A DNA stretch of 64,000 bases from Prevotella melaninogenica (GTDB lineage Bacteria; Bacteroidota; Bacteroidia; Bacteroidales; Bacteroidaceae), in NCBI RefSeq assembly GCF_018127925.1, contig NZ_CP072347.1:1242501-1306500 (forward strand), read 5' to 3'. Below are positions 1 through 9,103 of the stretch, piece by piece. Under the pieces are notes generated by a model. The model did no database searches. It was not told the origin of the DNA and was given only the letters and a program-made list of their open reading frames with translations. A program made the translations under genes and the position numbers. Numbering within the stretch: the first letter of the stretch is position 1; the number at the start of each line of letters is the position of its first letter.

Positions 1-208
1 CCCAATAGAAATCGCCTGTTGCATAATCGATTGAGGTACGAGTCTGTGTTGGTGCATCTGCAACAAAGGTTGCAAAGCCTTTGCCGTTCTCTCTGGTTGT
101 ACCATTCTGCACGATGTCTTCGTTGGCACAAGAGATGGCTGCCAGTGCCATACTGAAAAGTGCTGCAAGGGAGAATAAACGTGTCTTAAATAATTGTTTT
201 GTTTTCAT
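1..208 (-). CDS. Partial surface lipoprotein, fimbrillin-like (N-terminus only)
   Basis: The first 69 codons are visible; the rest lies beyond the left edge. The protein opens with a basic N-terminus (MKTKQLFKTR), a hydrophobic stretch and a lipobox AISC with the lipidated cysteine at residue 27, followed by ANED. It should therefore be exported and anchored as a lipoprotein. After the signal, the segment with TRTSIDYATGDFYW resembles the start of Bacteroidetes fimbrillin-family (Mfa/FimA-like) lipoproteins, in which a TRTSxD motif precedes the first beta domain. The family assignment rests on this short motif only. It lies 39 bases downstream of a small gene on the same strand, and the two probably share a transcript. 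Confidence 0.55.
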   Translation of the reverse strand, partial: MKTKQLFKTRLFSLAALFSMALAAISCANEDIVQNGTTRENGKGFATFVADAPTQTRTSIDYATGDFYW

Positions 209-247
209 CATTACTTTTTCTAATTTGTGATTATAACTCTCATTTTA

Positions 248-454
248 CTATTCTTCCCAAGAAGGGCTGTCCCATGTCTCTTCATTGTCATCTTGCCAAG
301 CTGGGGCTGATTTTGCACTGGCAGGTCCAGTACCATGATTTGCCTTCTTATGCTGACCAGGCATGGATGTATCCATTAAATAACTAGTTTCATTCACTTG
401 AATTATCATGCAACGTGGTGCAGAATAATTCTTCTTTTCTTGTCTTTTTCTCAT
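248..454 (-). CDS. Small hypothetical protein (68 aa) upstream of the lipoprotein
   Basis: This is a 68-residue protein without a signal peptide or membrane segment. The N-terminus is basic (MRKRQEKKNY), the middle reads SAPRCMIIQV, and the C-terminus is acidic and tryptophan-rich (DDNEETWDSPSWEE). Short Prevotella proteins with this plan (basic start, a YxAP-xxxxIxV core, acidic aromatic tail) often precede surface-protein genes; their function is unknown. It ends 39 bases before the partial lipoprotein, consistent with co-transcription. No close ribosome-binding site or promoter is obvious. Real coding potential is likely but not certain, because the ORF is short. Confidence 0.5.
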   Translation of the reverse strand: MRKRQEKKNYSAPRCMIIQVNETSYLMDTSMPGQHKKANHGTGPASAKSAPAWQDDNEETWDSPSWEE

Positions 455-732
455 TGCTTTTTTGATTTGATTAAAAATAGTTGTTATCTACTCTCTATTA
501 TGTGGCTTCATTGCTCACCTTTTATTATATACATCCTGTTGAACTCATTATCTATTCCTCTTAACCGCTTGCCCTCTCCCTCTCTACAGGCAGACAGCAT
601 CTTACTGCTGCCTACCTGAGAAATCAACGAGAGAAAACAAACTATTACTAGAGAAATACAATGAATTATTGTGGTAAAATCAGTACTTAAAACGTTCTTA
701 TTTTGCTTTCTTGACAGCTCGCAAATGGGCAC
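455..732. other. Intergenic stretch with no recognised feature
   Basis: This AT-rich stretch is the immediate upstream region of the small gene ending at 248. I found no TAnnTTTG box on the minus strand and no hairpin here. ORFs in both directions are short and of low-complexity composition, so I treat it as untranslated leader or spacer DNA. Confidence 0.4.
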
Positions 733-770
733 AAAAAAGCGAACAAAGGAACCTTCGTGAAGTCCTTTGT
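733..770 (-). terminator. Hairpin with T-tract (minus strand)
   Basis: ACAAAGGA (743-750) pairs with TCCTTTGT (763-770), and a smaller CTTC/GAAG stem can form inside. Read on the minus strand, TTTTTT follows at 738-733. It sits between the promoter near 1000 and the lipoprotein operon, so it may be an attenuator rather than a gene end. Confidence 0.5.
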
Positions 771-842
771 TTACAAGGGTTACGCCACGCTTCGCGCGCG
801 CGTAGGATGGAAGAAAAAATAGATGATTAAACGCTAGGTGCG

Positions 843-883
<41 letters not shown>

Positions 884-917
884 GCAAAATATCTGAAACT
901 ACCAAATATAAAGCACT

Positions 918-948
918 AAAAAAGGCAAAGAAATTAAAGTTTCTTTGC
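918..948 (-). terminator. Hairpin plus T6 (minus strand), possible attenuator
   Basis: GCAAAGAAA (925-933) pairs with TTTCTTTGC (940-948) around a 6-base loop. On the minus strand CCTTTTTT follows at once. It lies about 50-75 bases downstream of the strong minus-strand promoter at 995-1025, so most transcripts from that promoter could end here. Confidence 0.6.
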
Positions 949-994
949 TGCGCTGGATTGGTCTGATATGTCATTGCTAATTGTTTCACGGCTG

Positions 995-1025
995 CAAAGG
1001 TAATAAGAATATTCTAAATGCCAAA
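995..1025 (-). promoter_or_regulatory. Bacteroidetes-type promoter, minus strand
   Basis: Read on the minus strand: TTTG (1025-1022), a 19-base spacer, then TACCTTTG (1002-995). This fits the Bacteroidetes sigma consensus closely. It points away from the phytase-like gene's 3' end toward the hairpin, the microsatellite and the lipoprotein operon. Confidence 0.65.
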
Positions 1026-1101
1026 AGCTTTTAAGCAAAAAAGACCTTTTTGATAAAATAATATAAAGAGGCATATCATCCCTTAATAATAGAAAACGTA
1101 T

Positions 1102-2136
1102 TCACGAACGAATAATAATCGTGCGAAACCAGTCACGAAGAACACCACCATACTGGTCTTGGCTGTCAGCACAAAGTACTATAACTTGGCTTCCGTCTGC
1201 AAGGCGGGGGCCAAGACACATACCCTCATAGTTAGCAAGATTCTGACGAAGCAGTCCTAAGGAGGTTTTCCACGTTGCAATCAAAGTCTTCTGCATATAC
1301 GGACTATCCGTATCAAGTGCTTTTTCTTGACTGATAGTCATAGACTTCACTGGGTCAACACAATAAATCTTATTCTCTACAAACGAACCAATCTTACTTG
1401 AAGTCACTAAGAACTCCCGCTCCAAGACAAGTAACCTTCCATCATCTAAGGCTGTCATTGCTGATACACCCATTGCATAATTAGGCACAGAAGGGTGAAT
1501 CTCCGCAGCATCCATCAGATAAGCATACTGCTTTTGAGGAATAAAGGAGTCATCGAAACTTTGAAAACGAAGTCTATTCTTCACTTGATTCTTTGCATTA
1601 GCTTGTTCTCCATCTATCTTCAACGTACTTTCAGAAGTCGTCCAAAAACGATGCGTATGGGCATTGTAAGTTAGTGCTTCAAAACTATAAGCAGGTATAG
1701 CCATACTGAAAACGGAGGGAATAGTAAGCTTCCGACCCGTCTGTTTACCATTCATTCCATATTCTAAGATACTATTATCTGCTTCACGGGAAATGAACAA
1801 CGTGCTGTCTTTAGGAAAGAAAGCTATGCCCTCTTCATCTTTATTCAACTCGCCCGATGATTGGAAGCCCTCATTCACAACGTCTTTAATATCTCCACTA
1901 ACAGAATCTATCTGTATACGAAAGCGAAAGAAGCCACTTTCAGACGTCTTATCAGAAACCACTGCATAACGGTCACCACCCAACCATGTCAACCCACTAT
2001 AGTTTCCTTTAGGAACTGTACGCTGAAAGTAATGCTGTGGATTGAGTCTGACAAGCTGTTGAGCTTGTGCAAAAAGCGTAAATGGGAAACAGAAAACAAA
2101 GAATAAAATATGCTTGAGTTTTAGTTTCATAACCAT
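1102..2136 (-). CDS. Secreted phytase-like esterase (beta-propeller) family protein
   Basis: The 344-residue protein starts with a signal peptide that probably ends after FAQA near residue 25. Motifs of the phytase-like esterase family (PF13449) follow: NYSGLTWLGGDRYAVVSDK, DEEGIAFF, SFEALTYN and YEGMCLG near the C-terminus. These are the repeated blades of a propeller with conserved acidic residues. Family members are exported; substrate specificity is mostly unproven and several are called alkaline phosphatase or phytase-like. Two possible starts, M1 and M3, are six bases apart; I kept the first. It appears to be monocistronic, with 361 bases separating it from manC upstream. Confidence 0.8.
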   Translation of the reverse strand: MVMKLKLKHILFFVFCFPFTLFAQAQQLVRLNPQHYFQRTVPKGNYSGLTWLGGDRYAVVSDKTSESGFFRFRIQIDSVSGDIKDVVNEGFQSSGELNKDEEGIAFFPKDSTLFISREADNSILEYGMNGKQTGRKLTIPSVFSMAIPAYSFEALTYNAHTHRFWTTSESTLKIDGEQANAKNQVKNRLRFQSFDDSFIPQKQYAYLMDAAEIHPSVPNYAMGVSAMTALDDGRLLVLEREFLVTSSKIGSFVENKIYCVDPVKSMTISQEKALDTDSPYMQKTLIATWKTSLGLLRQNLANYEGMCLGPRLADGSQVIVLCADSQDQYGGVLRDWFRTIIIRS

Positions 2137-2235
2137 GAATTTTTGGTTTTAAGCCGTCTAATAATAACTCCCTTTTACCTTAATCAATAAAGTCTTATTA
2201 TATAAGATAAGGTTAATTAACATCCTTACTATCCT

Positions 2236-2298
2236 TGGCACATACTGTGCGAAGGCTTCGCACGAGGCGTGCGGAGGGTGAACACCAATGGTGCGGGG
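2236..2298. repeat. Family A intergenic repeat, copy 1 (about three 22-bp units)
   Basis: Three tandem imperfect palindromes: one built on GCACATACTGTGC, one on CGCACGAGGCGTGCGG and one on ACACCAATGGTGCGG. It is the same 22-bp unit as copies 2-6. It lies in the 361-base gap between manC and the phytase-like gene, which otherwise holds only the manC terminator. Confidence 0.8.
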
Positions 2299-2428
2299 AC
2301 CTAACACAACACAAACGAACCTCAGAAAGAGAACGAAAAGTTGGTTAACCAAATCAGACAACAGCCTTTTTAATCGTTAAACAAGCTATTAGTACATCTC
2401 ACATAGCCCTCTTGTTATAAAAGAGATA

Positions 2429-2464
2429 TGCGTAGGTCTCGTTTATAAAACAAGTACCTACGCA
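2429..2464 (-). terminator. Hairpin downstream of manC
   Basis: TGCGTAGGT (2429-2437) pairs with ACCTACGCA (2456-2464) across an 18-base loop. It starts 33 bases after the manC stop codon; a short T-rich stretch (CTCTTTTAT) follows on the minus strand. Confidence 0.55.
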
Positions 2465-2497
2465 AGCTTTTAATTTACGAATTCGAATTGAATAAGC

Positions 2498-3565
2498 CTA
2501 TCCTTCTCCTGTAAACTGCTTCAGACGCTGCTCTTCAGAAAGGCGACAAATAAGCAATTTACCATCCTGTTCAGCTACAATATAGCCATCAAGACCTTGG
2601 ATAACCACCTTACGTTCCTCCGTTGTATGTACAATACAGTTCTTACTATCAAACAGATGAACATCATTACCAATAACAGCATTACCGTAAATATCATGCT
2701 GTGTCTGGGCAAGCAACGAGCCCCAAGTTCCTAAATCACTCCATCCAAAGTCTGCAGGACAAACAAATATCTCTTCAGCCTTTTCCATAATAGCATAATC
2801 GACAGAGATATTCTCACACTCAGGATATACCTCATCAATCACGCGTTGTTCATCGACTGTATCCAAGACATCCATGATACGCTCGAAAATTCTTGCTATA
2901 CTTGGTTGATAGATACGGAAAGCATTGACAATAGTAGAGGCACTCCAAATAAAGATTCCTGCATTCCAGAAGAAGTTATTCTGCTTGATATATTGTTCTG
3001 CTGTTGGTAAATCAGGCTTCTCACGGAACTGATCAACACGATAAATCTCGCGATTACGCGCTGAAGCTGTTGAAAGGTCAGCTTGTATATAGCCATAACC
3101 CGTCTCTGGGCGTGTTGGTTTCATACCCAAAGTAACCACAGCATCCGTTTCTGCAGTAAACTTCAAACAGTTAGAAATAACACGTTTGAACTCCGTTTCA
3201 TTGGTCACAATATGATCACTTGGTGACACCACGATATTAGCCTTTGGGTTTTCTTTCTTGATACGCCAACTCACGTATGCAATACAAGGTGCTGTATTAC
3301 GACGGCAAGGCTCGCTCAAGATGTGATTCAAAGGTATCTCTGGGAGCTGTTCATGAACTAAAGAGACATACTTTTGGTTCGTGACAACCCACACATTGTC
3401 AGAAGGAACAACACCTGCAAAGCGATCATAGGTCAACTGGATGAGTGATCTACCTACTCCTAAGACATCAATAAACTGCTTAGGACAGTCTGCAGTACTC
3501 ATCGGCCAGAATCTACCTCCTACGCCACCTGCCATAATGACGAGATGATTATCAGTTTGCGCCAT
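2498..3565 (-). CDS. manC: Mannose-1-phosphate guanylyltransferase
   Basis: This enzyme makes GDP-mannose from mannose-1-phosphate and GTP, feeding cell-surface glycans. The 355-residue length fits the short form, which lacks the C-terminal phosphomannose isomerase domain. The nucleotide-binding signature GGVGGRFWP lies at residues 13-21 with CPKQF just after. Other family motifs are RRNTAPCIAY, SPSDHIV, RPETGYGYI, FREKPD, WNAGIFIW and DFGWSDLGTW. It has its own promoter (3595-3625) and downstream hairpin, so it is probably monocistronic. Confidence 0.93.
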   Translation of the reverse strand: MAQTDNHLVIMAGGVGGRFWPMSTADCPKQFIDVLGVGRSLIQLTYDRFAGVVPSDNVWVVTNQKYVSLVHEQLPEIPLNHILSEPCRRNTAPCIAYVSWRIKKENPKANIVVSPSDHIVTNETEFKRVISNCLKFTAETDAVVTLGMKPTRPETGYGYIQADLSTASARNREIYRVDQFREKPDLPTAEQYIKQNNFFWNAGIFIWSASTIVNAFRIYQPSIARIFERIMDVLDTVDEQRVIDEVYPECENISVDYAIMEKAEEIFVCPADFGWSDLGTWGSLLAQTQHDIYGNAVIGNDVHLFDSKNCIVHTTEERKVVIQGLDGYIVAEQDGKLLICRLSEEQRLKQFTGEG

Positions 3566-3594
3566 AACTTATTATCAAAAAATTAATATGATTG

Positions 3595-3625
3595 CAAATA
3601 TACAAATAAAAATGAATAACGACAA
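3595..3625 (-). promoter_or_regulatory. Promoter of manC
   Basis: On the minus strand: TTG (3625-3623), 20-base spacer, TATATTTG (3602-3595), about 30 bases before the manC start codon. Confidence 0.65.
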
Positions 3626-3692
3626 TTATTAATGTCGCTTTTTCTTTTTTAGTGGTAGAAAGCAAGGATTACTGAGTAATAAAGCTATAAAA

Positions 3693-4022
3693 TCAGAAAT
3701 CAAACAGATTCAGACTTCTATCTTCAGCAGGCTTTTCTTTAGGAGTTTCTACCTCGTCATGAAACTGAAGAATCAGTTGTTGAGATAACTGATTATTCTC
3801 ATTTAGCCTATAAACTCCTTTCCTACTCTTTTCTATAAGAGAGTTGCAAGACTTGCTATTCTTCAAGAGGTACGTCTGTACATACTTGTGTACGTCTTCT
3901 TGATTCAATGAATTGAAAAGAGAATTACAAGCATTAAAAACATGACGGGAGACTTTCTGAACTGAAAGTCCCTCGTTTCCTGCTTCAGCAAGAACCCGTA
4001 ATATTTCCTTATCGTATTGCAT
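3693..4022 (-). CDS. Conserved hypothetical winged-helix-like protein (109 aa)
   Basis: A small, cytosolic protein without signal or membrane segment. The first 75 residues (MQYDKEILRVLAEAGNEGLS...KGVYRLNEN) have the spacing of a winged-helix fold: helix, helix-turn-helix around SVQKVSRHVFNACNS, and a C-terminal wing ending KGVYRL. The last 30 residues are polar and end in LNLFDF, a possible docking peptide. It lies 65 bases after the DUF2582 gene on the same strand, so the two may be co-transcribed. Function unknown; a DNA- or RNA-binding role is only inferred from the fold. Confidence 0.65.
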   Translation of the reverse strand: MQYDKEILRVLAEAGNEGLSVQKVSRHVFNACNSLFNSLNQEDVHKYVQTYLLKNSKSCNSLIEKSRKGVYRLNENNQLSQQLILQFHDEVETPKEKPAEDRSLNLFDF

Positions 4023-4087
4023 ACAAAAAGGGAGCCTATACCTTAACCATACAGACTCCCCCTCCTGTGTTATAATAATTACTCTAA

Positions 4088-4369
4088 TTATGCAAGAGCA
4101 ACTTTATCGTTTTCACCTTTAACTTTGCCCTCCTTAAAGAGCCAACCAATGCCAAGATAAACCTCCTCAGTGCTAATATTAGCAGCCTTAGCAATCTCAG
4201 CAACTGTCAAAGCCTTGGCTTCAGCAGCAAGAGCATTGTAAACATCGCCAGCCTTAAAACCGACATTCTCTGCATTAATAGCTACAACTGACTTCTTAGC
4301 AGGAGCTTTCTTAGCAGGAGCCTTCTTTGCTGCTTTAGGAGCAGACTTAACTTCTTTCTTTTCTGTCAT
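4088..4369 (-). CDS. Winged-helix (DUF2582-like) protein with Lys/Ala-rich tail
   Basis: The N-terminal 28 residues are a lysine/alanine-rich, histone H1-like tail (APKAAKKAPAKKAPAKK). The rest (FKAGDVYNALAAEAKALTVAEIAKAANISTEEV...) is a winged helix-turn-helix domain of the DUF2582/PF10771 kind found in Bacteroidetes. The combination suggests an abundant nucleoid-associated DNA-binding protein. I start it at the ATG at 4369 (93 codons); a TTG four codons upstream is in frame but less likely. It lies just upstream of the 109-aa winged-helix gene on the same strand. Confidence 0.8.
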   Translation of the reverse strand: MTEKKEVKSAPKAAKKAPAKKAPAKKSVVAINAENVGFKAGDVYNALAAEAKALTVAEIAKAANISTEEVYLGIGWLFKEGKVKGENDKVALA

Positions 4370-4610
4370 AGTTTTACACAATTAAAGTATTGTTCAAGCA
4401 ATCGAATAATTATTTATATGTATCAATCTACTTAAATAATGCAAACATACAAAAGAGTTGTTAGCTTTCTTCTGGTGAATGCTATTTATTTGTTGCAAAA
4501 GTACATCAAATATTCCAATGTGTCAAATACTTACGACGAAAAGTAACAGATAATGAACGCTTTAACTCCTCCTGCGACATTTTATTGACTTAAGTCAACC
4601 CAAAAGAGTG

Positions 4611-6368
4611 TTATGCCTTCAAATCTAACTTGATTTCCAATTCGTCCAACTGCTTCTGATCAATAAACGAAGGAGCATCCAACATGACATCACGTCCACT
4701 ATTATTCTTAGGGAATGCGATACAATCACGAATTGAATCAAGACCTGCCATGATACTCACAAAGCGATCAAGACCGAAAGCAAGACCTGCATGAGGTGGT
4801 GCACCATACTTGAAAGCATTCATCAAGAAGCCAAACTGTGCCTTAGCACTCTCCGGTGTGAAGCCGAGAACCTCAAACATCTTCTCCTGCAACTGAGTAT
4901 CGTGAATACGAAGTGAACCACCACCAACTTCGATACCATTGCAAACAAAGTCGTATGCCTTTGCTCGAACCTGCTCTGGATGCTCATCCAACAACTTGAT
5001 ATCATCAGGGTTAGGCATTGTAAATGGATGGTGAGTAGCCATCAAACGCTGCTCTTCATCACTCCATTCAAACAATGGGAAGTCGACAATCCAAAGACAC
5101 TTAAATACGTTCTTATCGCGAAGTCCTAAGCGATCGCCCATCTCAAGACGCAGAGAACAAAGCTGAACTTGTGTCTTTCTAACGTTGCTACCAGAAAGAA
5201 TCAACACAAGGTCGCCATCCTTAGCACCTGTTGTTTCCTTAACTTTCAGCAACTGCTCCTCTGTATAGAACTTATCGATAGAACTCTTAATAGTACCATC
5301 TGCATTGTACTTAATGAATACAAGGCCCTGAGCACCTACCTGTGGACGCTTCACAAAGTCGGTCAATTCGTTGATTTGTTTGCGGCTATAGTCAGCGCAA
5401 CCAGGAACAACAATACCTCCAATGTAAGCAGCCTCATCAAATACAGAGAATGAACCTGTACCCTTCAAGTCGTTCATCAACTCTACGAACTCCATGCCGA
5501 AACGCAAGTCTGGCTTATCAGAACCATAACGCTTCATAGCATCATGCCACTTCATCTGCTCTAACTTAGGAAGCTCTACACCGCGAATCTCACGGAAAAG
5601 ATGACGTGCCATCTCCTCAAACAAATTGATAACATCATCCTGATCAACGAATGACATTTCACAGTCTATCTGTGTAAACTCTGGCTGACGGTCGGCACGT
5701 AAGTCCTCATCACGGAAACACTTAGCAATCTGGAAGTAGCGATCAAAACCCGCAACCATCAACAACTGCTTCAATGTCTGTGGACTCTGTGGGAGTGCAT
5801 AGAACTGACCTGGGTTCATACGTGATGGTACAACGAAGTCGCGTGCACCCTCTGGTGTTGAACCAATGAGTATAGGTGTCTCAACTTCCATAAACTGTGC
5901 AGCATCAAGGAAGTTGCGAATAAGAATCGTCATGCGGTGACGTAATTCCATATTCTTGCGCACTGCCTCACGACGAAGGTCTAAGTAGCGATATTTCATA
6001 CGGAGGTCATCACCACCGTCTGTGTTATCTTCAATTGTGAAAGGAGGAGTTTCTGAGCTACTAAGCACCTTCAACTCCTTAGCAATAATCTCTATATCAC
6101 CTGTAGGAATCTTGCTATTCTTACTCTGACGCTCATTAACAACACCCTTAACTTGGATGCAATATTCACGTCCTAACTTGTTAGCTTCGCCACAAAGGTC
6201 TGCATTATCGGCCTCATTGAAAACTAACTGGGTAATACCATAGCGGTCACGAAGGTCGACAAAAGTCATACCTCCCATTTTACGTGCGCGCTGTACCCAT
6301 CCAGCGAGGGTCACTTCCTTGCCTGCATCCGAAAGGCGCAGCTCTCCACAAGTATTTGTTCTATACAT
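4611..6368 (-). CDS. aspS: Aspartyl-tRNA synthetase
   Basis: Class II synthetase that charges tRNA-Asp. The 585-residue length fits the bacterial type with a GAD insertion. An N-terminal OB-fold anticodon domain ([21 protein letters not shown]) is followed by [13 protein letters not shown]. Motif 2 is [18 protein letters not shown], and motif 3 is [15 protein letters not shown] near the C-terminus. A TATCTTTG box on the minus strand (6464-6457) lies about 90 bases upstream of the start, so it is probably transcribed alone. Confidence 0.97.
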   Translation of the reverse strand: MYRTNTCGELRLSDAGKEVTLAGWVQRARKMGGMTFVDLRDRYGITQLVFNEADNADLCGEANKLGREYCIQVKGVVNERQSKNSKIPTGDIEIIAKELKVLSSSETPPFTIEDNTDGGDDLRMKYRYLDLRREAVRKNMELRHRMTILIRNFLDAAQFMEVETPILIGSTPEGARDFVVPSRMNPGQFYALPQSPQTLKQLLMVAGFDRYFQIAKCFRDEDLRADRQPEFTQIDCEMSFVDQDDVINLFEEMARHLFREIRGVELPKLEQMKWHDAMKRYGSDKPDLRFGMEFVELMNDLKGTGSFSVFDEAAYIGGIVVPGCADYSRKQINELTDFVKRPQVGAQGLVFIKYNADGTIKSSIDKFYTEEQLLKVKETTGAKDGDLVLILSGSNVRKTQVQLCSLRLEMGDRLGLRDKNVFKCLWIVDFPLFEWSDEEQRLMATHHPFTMPNPDDIKLLDEHPEQVRAKAYDFVCNGIEVGGGSLRIHDTQLQEKMFEVLGFTPESAKAQFGFLMNAFKYGAPPHAGLAFGLDRFVSIMAGLDSIRDCIAFPKNNSGRDVMLDAPSFIDQKQLDELEIKLDLKA

Positions 6369-6456
6369 ATCTTATTATATGTTTATTATATTTCGCTTCT
6401 GCAATTATCCCCAAAAGGGAAATCAAACGTAATTGTTTGGTTTTAATAATCTCCTG

Positions 6457-6464
6457 CAAAGATA
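6457..6464 (-). promoter_or_regulatory. -7 box of the aspS promoter
   Basis: TATCTTTG on the minus strand. No clear TTTG partner is visible 19-21 bases upstream, so the call rests on the -7 box and its position. Confidence 0.45.
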
Positions 6465-6613
6465 CGAACTTTAAATTAAAAATGGGAAACACCTTATAAA
6501 AATATAAAGAAAGTTCTACGGATTTATTGTTAAGTCTGCTATCTGAAAGGCGTTAAAATAACAATATCTCCTTAATTATTGTGAAATTTTAATGAAACTA
6601 TAAACTTTCTCAT

Positions 6614-6621
6614 TACTTTTG
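6614..6621 (+). promoter_or_regulatory. -7 box upstream of the DUF1573 gene
   Basis: TACTTTTG followed by CATCG, 38 bases before the ATG at 6659. The -33 partner is not clear. Confidence 0.45.
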
Positions 6622-6658
6622 CATCGAACTTAATAAATATCAATTAAACAAAGACGAC

Positions 6659-7045
6659 ATGAAAAAGTTCTTATTAATGACAGTGATGTTAGTTTTCGGA
6701 CTGACATTTGCAGTAGCACAGAATCAGGCAGAAATTAAATTTGATAAGGTAACTTACGACTTCGGTACTTTCTCTGACGACAACCCAGTGCACAAAACAA
6801 CATTCACATTCACAAATGTTGGAAAGGCGCCATTGGTTATTAATCAGATTGTTGCAAGTTGTGGATGCACTATTCCTAACTACGATAAGAAACCGATTGC
6901 ACCAGGTCAGAAAGGTACGATTGACGTGACATACAACGGAACTGGTAAGTTCCCTGGACACTTCAAGAAGAGTATTACCGTACGAACAAATGGAAAAGTA
7001 GAAATGACCCGACTATATATAGAGGGTGTCATGACTGGTAAATAA
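6659..7045 (+). CDS. DUF1573 domain exported protein
   Basis: A 128-residue protein with a signal peptide (KKFLLMTVMLVFGLTFAVAQ). One DUF1573 domain (PF07610) fills the rest. Typical elements are VTYDFGTFSDD, FTFTNVGKAPLVI, the conserved VASCGCTIPNY and the FPGHFKKSITVRTN strand. These domains are immunoglobulin-like (ASPM/SPD-2/Hydin-related) and very common in Bacteroidetes periplasms; their precise role is unknown. The gene is followed by a strong terminator and has its own promoter box, so it is monocistronic. Confidence 0.88.
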   Translation: MKKFLLMTVMLVFGLTFAVAQNQAEIKFDKVTYDFGTFSDDNPVHKTTFTFTNVGKAPLVINQIVASCGCTIPNYDKKPIAPGQKGTIDVTYNGTGKFPGHFKKSITVRTNGKVEMTRLYIEGVMTGK

Positions 7046-7060
7046 ATAACAAACTAAAAT

Positions 7061-7102
7061 AATAGAGCCAACTTTTACGCATCTGTAAAAGTTGGCTCTA
7101 TT
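7061..7102 (+). terminator. Strong terminator after the DUF1573 gene
   Basis: An 18-base perfect stem: AATAGAGCCAACTTTTAC (7061-7078) pairs with GTAAAAGTTGGCTCTATT (7085-7102) around a 6-base loop, followed by TGTTTTG. Confidence 0.85.
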
Positions 7103-7163
7103 GTTTTGTAAACACTGAACAATCAAGTGTTTTGTAATAAAAATTCACAAGTTCAATTTTTAT

Positions 7164-7262
7164 TGATGCTTAATTGCATTCGAATTAAGCACCAATCGGC
7201 TTCTAAAAGATGCCCTTTTGGAGTCTAACTAACGCCCTTTTGAACCCTTATTAAGCACCTTC
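7164..7262 (+). repeat. Family B intergenic repeat, copy 1
   Basis: Roughly 100 bp bounded by TGCTTAATTG and TTAAGCACCTT. Internal blocks AAGATGCCCTTTTGGA and ACTAACGCCCTTTTGAA recur in copies 2 (37441) and 3 (57896, reversed). It lies between convergent genes in a 334-base gap. Weaker similarity to copy 2 continues to about 7350 (TAGTTACAAAG...CAAAAAGA). Confidence 0.75.
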
Positions 7263-7379
7263 AAGAACACGACTTTACTACAAACTGATATACTGATAGT
7301 TACAAAGTCGACAAAAAGACGTACATTCTTAGGGTTTTAAGAGTAAATCACCCTAATTGTTGTAAAGTATTTTCACAAC

Positions 7380-7913
7380 TTAATCTTCATCTGGAGTATG
7401 AAGAATAATACTTGTGGCACCAATCGTAAAGAGCGTACCGCCTTCGATAACACGACGTTCACGGTCGCCAAGAATCACATTGTCAACAAACGTACCTGTA
7501 TAAGAAGGACCATCACGCAACACATATTGCAATTTTCCATGCTTATTCTTACTAACAGTAATAGAGCAGTGCGTCATGTCAACACTTGGGTCAACCGTCT
7601 CAATCGGACAGTTAATTGGATTTCCCTTCATATAACGTCCGATAACATTTTCACCCATCTGTAGAGGAATTACTTGGCGGAAATGAAAGACGTTTTCAAT
7701 CACGTGAAGAGAGCCATACTTGTTCTCTGCTTCTTCATCTGCTGGAGCATCGTTTTCCTCTTTTTGTGTCTTACGAAGTTTAGAAACTCCTATACGGATT
7801 CCAAACTCCTTACTACACTGAGGACACTGGAAAACAAGACGTTGTCCCGACTTATATTTTGTCTCATCAAAAGTTATGAAGTTATCACACTTCGGACATC
7901 TTACGCGCTTCAT
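7380..7913 (-). CDS. Zinc-ribbon FHA-domain protein
   Basis: A 177-residue cytosolic protein. The N-terminus is a zinc ribbon with CPKC (C6, C9) and CPQC (C30, C33). A linker rich in acidic residues leads to a forkhead-associated domain (about 75-175) with GRYMKGNP, THCSITV, GPSYTGTFVDN and a final IGATSIILHT strand. FHA domains bind phosphothreonine peptides, which points to a role in Ser/Thr kinase signalling. The usual SRxH motif is replaced by MTHCSI, so phosphopeptide recognition may be altered. No kinase gene is nearby. Confidence 0.82.
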   Translation of the reverse strand: MKRVRCPKCDNFITFDETKYKSGQRLVFQCPQCSKEFGIRIGVSKLRKTQKEENDAPADEEAENKYGSLHVIENVFHFRQVIPLQMGENVIGRYMKGNPINCPIETVDPSVDMTHCSITVSKNKHGKLQYVLRDGPSYTGTFVDNVILGDRERRVIEGGTLFTIGATSIILHTPDED

Positions 7914-8102
7914 ATATAATAAAAGTAATTTTAATAAAAATGCCCCTCACCTCAGAAGAGGATAAAGAGGCTATCATGGAGAAACATACAAGGCTAAACA
8001 TAAATAAGCAATGAAAAGTCTTCTCTCTAAACTTTATTGTATTGGATTCTATGTGGAAGAAAAATATATCTGCCCTACCCCTTCGTTGTATGTGAGCCTA
8101 TC

Positions 8103-9098
8103 TTACTTTCCTATCTCTATCACCCAAGCTTCCTTAAAATCTGTAGTTTTATTGATAAACTTCATCTTTTCATAAGCTTCCTTTTGACTTGAGAAATAGC
8201 CATAAAGAACCTTTATGCTTTCAGCTCCTTCATAGACACGTGCATCAGAAAGTCCACTCTTTTGCAATTTATGTACAAAAGCACGTGCATTACTCTCTGT
8301 TACGTGGCTTGCCATAACGATTGCCCAATAATGAGAAGTAATAGTAGGAGTTGTCTGCTGTAGCTTTACACCTGACACTTGATTGGTAGGTGTTAACGTA
8401 TTTAATTGCTGAGAAGCATTTGACGTATCGTCTGAATCAAAGATATTATAAAGAACTCCGCTCTTTATTTGCTGTTTATCATTTGCTCCTTGACGGTTAG
8501 AACCAGGGAAAGCAACAAGGAAGACCGCAGTAAGGAAGACTGCTGCAGCAGCTACATTGCGCACGGCACGCATACTGATGCTAATACGTTTATTCGCAGT
8601 ATCTGAGTCATCAACAAAGACAACACCCTGCTTTTGTGTCTTAACCTCAATCGTTGTAGGTGCAGACTGCTTCTCAGTAACAAACTTTGTGAAGTTAAAG
8701 CTACTCAAACCATAATACAATGGCGTGAGAATACCACTTTCAAAAGGTTCAAACTCTAAATTACCTTCACTATTTCTTGATAGACTTCCAAGGTCATTTA
8801 GCTCAAATAATCCTTCCTCATCTAATGCTTGATAAATCTCATCAACCTCTTTTTCTATCTGTGCTAAAGCCTCAGGATAGCTTAATTCATAGGCATCAAC
8901 ATAAGATTGTACCAACAAAGAGTCGTTCATTCGCAGCTGTGCATTAAAGCCGAGTGTGCGATAAGGTGGCAGAAACAAGCCATCCTGCTCATCATATCTT
9001 GCTGAAACATGATGGGCAACAAAGCCACCTAAGCCTGGGACAATAACACAGTCATTCTCCAACAGAAGTATCTCTATATGTCGGTCGAGTTTTATCAC
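8103..9098 (-). CDS. HU-CCDC81 and SPOR domain membrane protein
   Basis: Residues near the start (IKLDRHIEILLLENDCVIVPGLGGF) match the Bacteroidetes CCDC81-like HU domain 1. A second HU-like domain runs to about residue 130, then a polar linker. A transmembrane helix follows (NVAAAAVFLTAVFLVAFPG), and the C-terminus is a SPOR domain (HYWAIVMASHV...YFSSQKEAYEKM) that binds denuded peptidoglycan strands. Such proteins may link DNA or the cytoplasm to the cell wall at division sites. I chose the GTG at 9098: the longer TTG start at 9134 lies upstream of a promoter-like -7 box and adds residues the family lacks. Confidence 0.8.
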   Translation of the reverse strand: MIKLDRHIEILLLENDCVIVPGLGGFVAHHVSARYDEQDGLFLPPYRTLGFNAQLRMNDSLLVQSYVDAYELSYPEALAQIEKEVDEIYQALDEEGLFELNDLGSLSRNSEGNLEFEPFESGILTPLYYGLSSFNFTKFVTEKQSAPTTIEVKTQKQGVVFVDDSDTANKRISISMRAVRNVAAAAVFLTAVFLVAFPGSNRQGANDKQQIKSGVLYNIFDSDDTSNASQQLNTLTPTNQVSGVKLQQTTPTITSHYWAIVMASHVTESNARAFVHKLQKSGLSDARVYEGAESIKVLYGYFSSQKEAYEKMKFINKTTDFKEAWVIEIGK

Positions 9099-9103
9099 GT
9101 TTG

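Noticed and set aside
2158-2361. Minus-strand ORF of 67 codons in the manC-phytase gap
   Set aside because: It runs through the family A palindromes and has no family features or promoter of its own; most likely non-coding.
7061-7102. Insertion-sequence terminal inverted repeat
   Set aside because: The perfect stem has a six-base loop and stands 16 bases after a stop codon; it is an ordinary terminator. I found no transposase gene anywhere in the window.
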